Under the pieces are notes generated by a model that made no database searches, had not been told where the DNA came from, and saw only the letters and a program-made list of their open reading frames with translations. Positions 5,554 to 8,998 of a stretch of DNA of 8,998 bases are shown piece by piece. This DNA is from Clostridia bacterium (GTDB taxonomy: Bacteria > Bacillota > Clostridia > Oscillospirales > CAG-272): contig JAFTLM010000155.1 of the NCBI GenBank assembly GCA_017455945.1, forward strand, positions 1 through 8,998, in the 5' to 3' direction. Each line of letters begins with the position of its first letter. Position 1 is the first letter of the stretch. Both the position numbers and the translations under genes were made by a program.

Positions 5554-5784
5554 TTACCTCCTGTCCGACGAAAACACGCAGGATTCAAGAAGCGATATTC
5601 GGCGTTCCTGCTCGACTATCTGCTTTAAGAATCCGGAGTTCTTTTTCGCCTGTCCCTCCATAAAGTGTTTCAGTTGCTTTACAGCCTCCTCAAGCGAGGA
5701 GAGTGCACGCCCTACCTTGTATGCGATGCCCAGCACCGCCAGCACGGAGGTTATCGGAGCTACAAATTCAGTCAAAAAATCCAC
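5554..5784 (-). CDS. Small protein with one membrane segment and coiled coil, holin-partner-like
   Basis: Predicted 76-aa protein beginning at GTG 5784 (minus), supported by AAGGAGG at 5798-5792 with 7-nt spacing. A hydrophobic stretch at about residues 7-22 (FVAPITSVLAVLGIAY) fits one membrane segment. It is followed by a charged helical region (about 28-67) with heptad-like hydrophobic spacing that suggests a coiled coil, and a basic end. Together with the holin-like gene one base downstream it resembles the two-component membrane cassettes of Gram-positive prophages, such as the XhlA-type coiled-coil partner, although XhlA has the opposite order of coil and membrane segment. I do not recognise the exact family. 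It follows araC by 84 nt on the same strand, and no convincing separate promoter was seen. Confidence 0.55.
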   Translation of the reverse strand: MDFLTEFVAPITSVLAVLGIAYKVGRALSSLEEAVKQLKHFMEGQAKKNSGFLKQIVEQERRISLLESCVFSSDRR

Positions 5785-5868
5785 GCTCGTTCCTCCTTGT
5801 GATTTATCTGTTCGGGCATATTTTATCACAAAAAAGAAATTTACGCCTGACCGATTTGTGTCAGTATT

Positions 5869-6633
5869 TTATTTGCCGTTGTTCCGCCAGCTTTTGGGCG
5901 ACACGCCCGTTCTGCCCTTGAACGCGCGGTAAAAGGTGGTAAAATCCGAGTAGCCGCAAGCCTCGGCAATCTCGCCCACCGCCTTGTCGGTGGTGGAAAG
6001 CAAGAGCTTTGCGTACTCTGTTTTGCAAGAGGTTATGTAGCTGTGGGGCGTCTGCCCGTAGGCGCGCTTGAAAACGCGGATAATATAGTCGGGCGAATAG
6101 GAAAACCTGGTGGCAATATCCGATATATCAAGCCTTTCGGTGTAGTGTTCGGAAATGTATCCGTGTATCTTTTCAGCAAGCAAAAGCCCGTCGTCGGTGC
6201 GTCGGTTGTCCTCAAGCAAAAGCCAAAACAGCTCGTAAAACTGCCCCGAAATGCGAATATACGGCGTGTTTCGGCTTTTCATATCCTCGCACAGCTTTTC
6301 GGCAATTCGGTAGATTTTTTCAATGTTGAACCTTCCTTTTACGGGCAGAGCGTGAATACCGTCTTCGCACCACTCGCCCTTAAAATGAAAATAGATATAT
6401 CGCGCGTTGTCCGACGGACGCAACGCACTCTGCAAGAGCCCGCTTTTCTGGATATAGTAGTCGCCTGTTTCAAGTATTGTTTCCACGCCGTTTTCGGTAA
6501 AATACAGTCTGCCGCCAAGCATAAGAATAAGTACGTCCTCGCGTGCTACTCTGGTAACGTGAAGCTCGTTTTTGACAAAGCTTTTGAAGTTGCCGAATAA
6601 GCACTCGGCACTCTTGTTTAAATCAAGATACAT
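5869..6633 (-). CDS. AraC-family transcriptional regulator
   Basis: Transcription factor of 254 aa. The N-terminal part (about 1-140) has a cupin-like sensing region (GGRLYFTENGVETILETGDYY, about 40-60, shown here in two overlapping parts: GGRLYFTENG and ILETGDYY), expected to bind a sugar or related ligand. The C-terminal AraC domain (about 154-252) has two helix-turn-helix motifs: LDISDIATRFSYSPDYIIRV (about 168-187) and the classic signature DKAVGEIAEACGYSDFTTFY (about 216-235) ending GVSPKSW. ATG 6633 is supported by AGAGG (6645-6641) with 7-nt spacing. It is divergent from the GH127 gene with 182 nt between them, so it most likely activates that gene in response to arabinose-containing glycans. 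The true ligand is not visible in the sequence. The holin-like pair lies downstream on the same strand. Confidence 0.92.
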   Translation of the reverse strand: MYLDLNKSAECLFGNFKSFVKNELHVTRVAREDVLILMLGGRLYFTENGVETILETGDYYIQKSGLLQSALRPSDNARYIYFHFKGEWCEDGIHALPVKGRFNIEKIYRIAEKLCEDMKSRNTPYIRISGQFYELFWLLLEDNRRTDDGLLLAEKIHGYISEHYTERLDISDIATRFSYSPDYIIRVFKRAYGQTPHSYITSCKTEYAKLLLSTTDKAVGEIAEACGYSDFTTFYRAFKGRTGVSPKSWRNNGK

Positions 6634-6660
6634 TTTCTCACCTCTCCGTCTTTCGCCATA

Positions 6661-6689
6661 AGTTTAGCATACGCCTGTGCTTTTTTCAA
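6661..6689 (-). promoter_or_regulatory. Weak candidate promoter for araC
   Basis: On the minus strand TTGAAA (6689-6684) and TAAACT (6666-6661) are spaced 17 bp apart; each matches the consensus in at least 4 of 6 bases. It is placed suitably 28 nt before the araC start. The quality is modest. Confidence 0.3.
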
Positions 6690-6711
6690 CAGCACTTGGA
6701 GAGTTAGTCGA

Positions 6712-6753
6712 TTTTTGCAATATACCGTGCGGTTTTTGCAATTGAATATTGCA
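6712..6753 (+). promoter_or_regulatory. Candidate AraC-type operator: two direct half-sites 21 bp apart
   Basis: TTTTTGCAAT occurs at 6712-6721 and again at 6733-6742, exactly 21 bp apart (two helical turns, same DNA face), in direct orientation. An inverted ATTGCA (6748-6753) mirrors the end of the second copy, and GC-rich CCG/CGG blocks (6725-6732, 6754-6760) follow each copy. AraC-family dimers commonly bind direct half-sites at about this spacing with the inner one touching the -35, which is the case here. The repeats are seen; regulator binding is inferred. Confidence 0.6.
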
Positions 6754-6770
6754 CCGTCGGAGCTTATAAT
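6742..6770 (+). promoter_or_regulatory. Promoter of the GH127 gene
   Basis: A perfect -10 TATAAT (6765-6770) lies 17 bp after the -35 TTGAAT (6742-6747; 4 of 6 to consensus). A weak -35 with a perfect -10 fits an activator-dependent promoter. The first base of the -35 overlaps the proximal TTTTTGCAAT half-site. The GH127 start is 45 nt downstream. Confidence 0.65.
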
Positions 6771-6815
6771 GAAAACAAATAAAGCATCTGTACCGCAAAG
6801 TGAAAAGGAGTTATT

Positions 6816-8681
6816 ATGAAAACAAAAAACATTTCCTTTGATAAGATTAAACTTACGGGCGGTTTTTGGGCAGAAAAGCAGGCGCTTATCCGCAACGCCG
6901 CAATTATGACGGTGTACGATCGCTTCAAGGATACGGGAAGAATAGACGCCTTCAAATGCGACCGGAAAGAGGACGAGCCTAAAAGACCTCACTTTTTCTG
7001 GGATTCCGACGTGGCAAAATGGATAGAGTCGGTGGCATACCTGACACGGCTTGAAAAGGCTCCCGAGCTTGAGGCTCTCGCCGACGCGATAATCGACAAC
7101 GTGGAGAAAAATCAGTCCGATGACGGATATTTCAACATCTACTACACCGTGGTAAAGCCGGGCGAACGCTTCACCAACCGCAACAATCACGAGCTTTACT
7201 GTGCGGGTCACCTGCTTGAGGCGGCTATAGCCTACAAGGAAGCCACGGGCAAGGACAAGCTCTACAACTGTATGCTGAAGTACGTTGACCTTATTGAGCG
7301 TGTGTTTATGATTGAAAACTCTGCCGAATTTACCACCCCGGGACACGAGGAGCTGGAGCTGGCACTCATAAAGCTTTACGACTGTTCGGGTGAGGATAGA
7401 TATCTGAAGCTGGCACAGTTCTTTATCGACAAGCGCGGTGCCAACGACAAGGATACTCCCAATCTTGAAAAGAACGGTTGCGGGTACCACATCGGGTACT
7501 TCCAGGACCAGGCTCCCATAAGAGAGCAGACCACCGCGGAGGGTCACGCGGTTCGCCTTTGCTACCTCTACATCGCAGTTGCCGACACGGCTTACCGCAT
7601 AGGCGACGAGGGATTGAAAAACGCGGCTCGGGCGGTTTTTGACAACATCGTAAGCAAGCGTATGTACATAACGGGAGGAGTTGGCTCCACACCCAACGGA
7701 GAGGCGTTTGAGCGTGACTACGAGCTTGACAATCTTGTCGCTTACAACGAGACCTGTGCAACCCTTTCGCTGGCACTTTTCGCCCACAGAATGCAGGAGC
7801 TTTTCGACGATGCGAAATACGCCGATATCGCTGAGCGTGCCATGTACAACGGATTTATCTCGGGAATGTCGCTTGACGGGAAGAGCTATTTTTATCAAAA
7901 TCCCATGAGAATAGACCTCCACTCCCACAAACGCAAAATGGGCGGCAGATTCAAGATAGAATACCCCATAACCGAAAGGGTTTCGGTGTTCAACTGTTCC
8001 TGCTGTCCTCCCAACATCACAAGATTTATTCCATCTGTCGCAAATTTCCTCTATACCCTTGACGGCAACACTCTGCGTGTAAATCAGTTTATGGAGAGCG
8101 AAGGCGAATTTGAAGGAATCAAAATCAGTCAGAAAACAAACTACCCCTTTGACGGCAGTGTTGAGATAACCTACGGCGGCGAGGAAAAGACGCTTGCTTT
8201 GCGTTTGCCCTGTTGGTGTGACGGCTATAAGCTTCGCAAAAACGGCAGGAGAATCAAGCCCGAAAACAAGAACGGATACCTCCTTGTAAGCGTTAAGGGC
8301 GGAGACAAGCTTGTTTACGATATGGAAATGAAGCCCACCTTCAACTTCGCCAACCCCAGAATCGCTTCCGCCGTTTCAAGAGTTGCCGTTTCCGTCGGCC
8401 CGTTGGTGTATTGCGTTGAGGGCATCGACAACCCCGACTTCACCTCCGACAAGTGCGGTCTTGACAACCTGAGGATAAAGCTTGACTCAAAGCTTGAAAT
8501 GGGATTTGATACCGATTTGATGCTTCCCACGGTTTCTGCTTGCGCAACCTACGTAAAGCCTATGGATGCTCTTTACACGAGAAAAGCCCCCGAGGTTGGG
8601 AAAACGAAGGTGAAATTCATCCCATATCACGCTTTCGCCAACCGCGGAGCCTCCGATATGCAGGTCTGGATGCTGTTTTAA
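6816..8681 (+). CDS. GH127 beta-L-arabinofuranosidase-type glycoside hydrolase (DUF1680)
   Basis: Retaining, zinc-thiolate dependent glycosidase related to Bifidobacterium HypBA1, which releases beta-L-arabinofuranose from arabinan-type or hydroxyproline-linked oligosaccharides. The protein is 621 aa, a full-length family size. The catalytic core is an (alpha/alpha)6 barrel (about 1-415), followed by beta-rich domains. Key residues fit HypBA1: acid/base Glu296 in NGEAFE, zinc ligands Glu312 and Cys314 in YNETCATL, and the CSCCPPN motif with Cys396 as likely nucleophile and Cys397 as ligand. The 16-residue gap between Glu296 and Glu312 equals that of the HypBA1 pair E322/E338. No signal peptide is present, so it should act in the cytoplasm on imported oligosaccharides. 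The start has AAGGAG at 6805-6810, 5 nt upstream. It is divergent from araC. Specificity beyond the family (some members take other furanosides) is unknown. No clear terminator follows. Confidence 0.92.
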   Translation: MKTKNISFDKIKLTGGFWAEKQALIRNAAIMTVYDRFKDTGRIDAFKCDRKEDEPKRPHFFWDSDVAKWIESVAYLTRLEKAPELEALADAIIDNVEKNQSDDGYFNIYYTVVKPGERFTNRNNHELYCAGHLLEAAIAYKEATGKDKLYNCMLKYVDLIERVFMIENSAEFTTPGHEELELALIKLYDCSGEDRYLKLAQFFIDKRGANDKDTPNLEKNGCGYHIGYFQDQAPIREQTTAEGHAVRLCYLYIAVADTAYRIGDEGLKNAARAVFDNIVSKRMYITGGVGSTPNGEAFERDYELDNLVAYNETCATLSLALFAHRMQELFDDAKYADIAERAMYNGFISGMSLDGKSYFYQNPMRIDLHSHKRKMGGRFKIEYPITERVSVFNCSCCPPNITRFIPSVANFLYTLDGNTLRVNQFMESEGEFEGIKISQKTNYPFDGSVEITYGGEEKTLALRLPCWCDGYKLRKNGRRIKPENKNGYLLVSVKGGDKLVYDMEMKPTFNFANPRIASAVSRVAVSVGPLVYCVEGIDNPDFTSDKCGLDNLRIKLDSKLEMGFDTDLMLPTVSACATYVKPMDALYTRKAPEVGKTKVKFIPYHAFANRGASDMQVWMLF

Positions 8682-8747
8682 TTTGCAAATTTCAAAAAAG
8701 AGGCTGATTCATTAAGGACAATATGCACAAATGAAGGAATAAAGAAA

Positions 8748-8857
8748 GGCTCCCTTGTGTAAAGGGAGCTGTCGCGAAGCGACTGAGGGATTGTTTACGT
8801 ACTATTTTTGCGTTTTTACAACCCCTCCGCCTCGTTCCTCGGCACCTCCCCTTACAC
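8748..8857. repeat. Imperfect long inverted-repeat element (MITE-like), right end lost
   Basis: The left arm contains two nested hairpins, GCTCCCTT/AAGGGAGC (8749-8756/8762-8769) and GTCGC-GAA-GCGAC (8771-8783), then GAGGGATTGTTTACG. The right arm (about 8809-8857) is an imperfect reverse complement of 8757-8799, running CAACCCCTCCGCC to CACCTCCCCTTACAC. I recognise the left-arm pattern as a common intergenic repeat of gut Clostridia (from memory, unchecked). The mirror of the leading GGCTCCCTT is missing on the right, where the sequence changes abruptly at 8858. There is no gene here; a minus-strand open frame over it is an artefact of the repeat. Confidence 0.65.
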
Positions 8858-8883
8858 TGAACAAGTCCGTTAAAAACGGACAA

Positions 8884-8913
8884 TAGACAAAAGCCCCCTT
8901 GATGTGGTAGAAT
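8884..8913 (+). promoter_or_regulatory. Candidate promoter within the IS left end
   Basis: TAGACA (8884-8889, 5 of 6 to the -35) and TAGAAT (8908-8913, 5 of 6 to the -10) are 18 bp apart. Transcripts would begin near 8920, inside the downstream arm of the adjacent hairpin. Confidence 0.45.
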
Positions 8914-8934
8914 AAAGATACCATATCAAGGGGG
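8894..8934 (+). promoter_or_regulatory. Hairpin that sequesters the ribosome binding site of the IS gene
   Basis: Arms of 16 nt at 8894-8909 (CCCCCTTGATGTGGTA) and 8919-8934 (TACCATATCAAGGGGG) pair at 15 of 16 positions, the last being a G-U pair in RNA; the loop is 9 nt. The downstream arm contains AAGGGGG, the only Shine-Dalgarno candidate for ATG 8942 (7 nt away). In RNA read through from outside, this site would be paired. Confidence 0.6.
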
Positions 8935-8941
8935 TAACTGT

Positions 8942-8998
8942 ATGCCAAGGAAATATCAACACACAAAAGAACTATTGCCACAAATCAAAAAGATGTTA
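8942..8998 (+). CDS. N-terminus of a probable IS transposase-associated protein (partial)
   Basis: The first 19 codons, MPRKYQHTKELLPQIKKML, run off the right edge. The basic start and amphipathic helix resemble the beginning of helix-turn-helix OrfA proteins of IS3-like elements in Clostridia, recognised from general pattern only. Context supports this: an apparent IS left end, a local promoter and a hairpin over the ribosome binding site. Too little of the protein is present to assign a family. Confidence 0.45.
   Translation, partial: MPRKYQHTKELLPQIKKML

Larger units (their letters stand above)
8858..8998 (+). mobile_element. Left end of an insertion sequence (partial, probably IS3-like)
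   Basis: A sequence starting TGAACAAGTCC begins exactly where the inverted-repeat element is interrupted; TG is the usual outer dinucleotide of IS3-type ends. A GTCCGTT-AAA-AACGGAC hairpin (8865-8881), a promoter, a second hairpin and the start of a reading frame follow. Base composition is more AT-rich and codons (CTA, TTG, CCA, AGG) differ from the host genes around. The right end is outside the window, so family and target duplication cannot be confirmed. Confidence 0.5.

Noticed and set aside
6618..7928. Long open frame of 436 codons antisense to the GH127 gene
   Set aside because: It lies entirely opposite a convincing enzyme gene and the araC start, has no recognisable domain, and arises from the codon bias of the sense gene.
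8692..8883. Minus-strand open frame of 63 codons
   Set aside because: It covers the inverted-repeat element and crosses the apparent IS boundary, with no ribosome binding site.

Overview
The window looks like chromosomal DNA of a gut-type Firmicute of class Clostridia (Oscillospiraceae/Ruminococcaceae-like). This is inferred from the gene content (Rex, DnaD/DnaB-type and DnaI-type replication proteins, an arginine-phosphatase-like enzyme), strong AGGAGG-type ribosome binding sites, moderate GC, and an intergenic inverted repeat of a kind I associate with this group. No database search was possible, so the taxon is an inference.

Left block (1-2225, + strand): a YwlE-type low-molecular-weight phosphatase, RimI (ATGA stop/start overlap with the phosphatase) and TsaD. 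RimI and TsaD belong to the ribosomal-protein acetylation / t6A tRNA-modification neighbourhood that is conserved in Firmicutes (in B. subtilis: tsaE-tsaB-rimI-tsaD, with rex nearby). A 217-nt spacer between rimI and tsaD holds a tandem 8-nt repeat and a perfect hairpin.

Middle block (2226-5300, + strand): a 354-nt AT-rich spacer carries five copies of a DnaA-box-like 9-mer, including a 27-nt palindrome and an exact 13-nt direct repeat 22 bp apart. It precedes a tight three-gene unit: rex (NADH/NAD+ sensing repressor), a DnaB/DnaD-like primosome protein with two C-terminal DnaD-type domains, and a DnaI/DnaC-type helicase loader. A strong intrinsic terminator overlaps the last stop codon. Redox sensing, replication initiation and possible DnaA binding sites therefore sit together.

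Right block (5300-8681): a minus-strand unit of an AraC-family regulator and two small phage-type membrane proteins (a holin-like protein and a partner with one membrane segment plus a coiled coil) ends at its own hairpin, convergent with the helicase-loader gene. Divergent from araC is a complete GH127 beta-L-arabinofuranosidase-type gene. Between the two, two TTTTTGCAAT half-sites lie exactly 21 bp apart, the second touching the -35 of a good promoter. This is the layout expected for AraC-type activation.

Right edge (8682-8998): an imperfect inverted-repeat element is cut short where the left end of an insertion sequence appears to begin. The IS start has its own promoter, a 16-bp hairpin that buries the ribosome binding site, and the first 19 codons of a probable transposase-associated protein.
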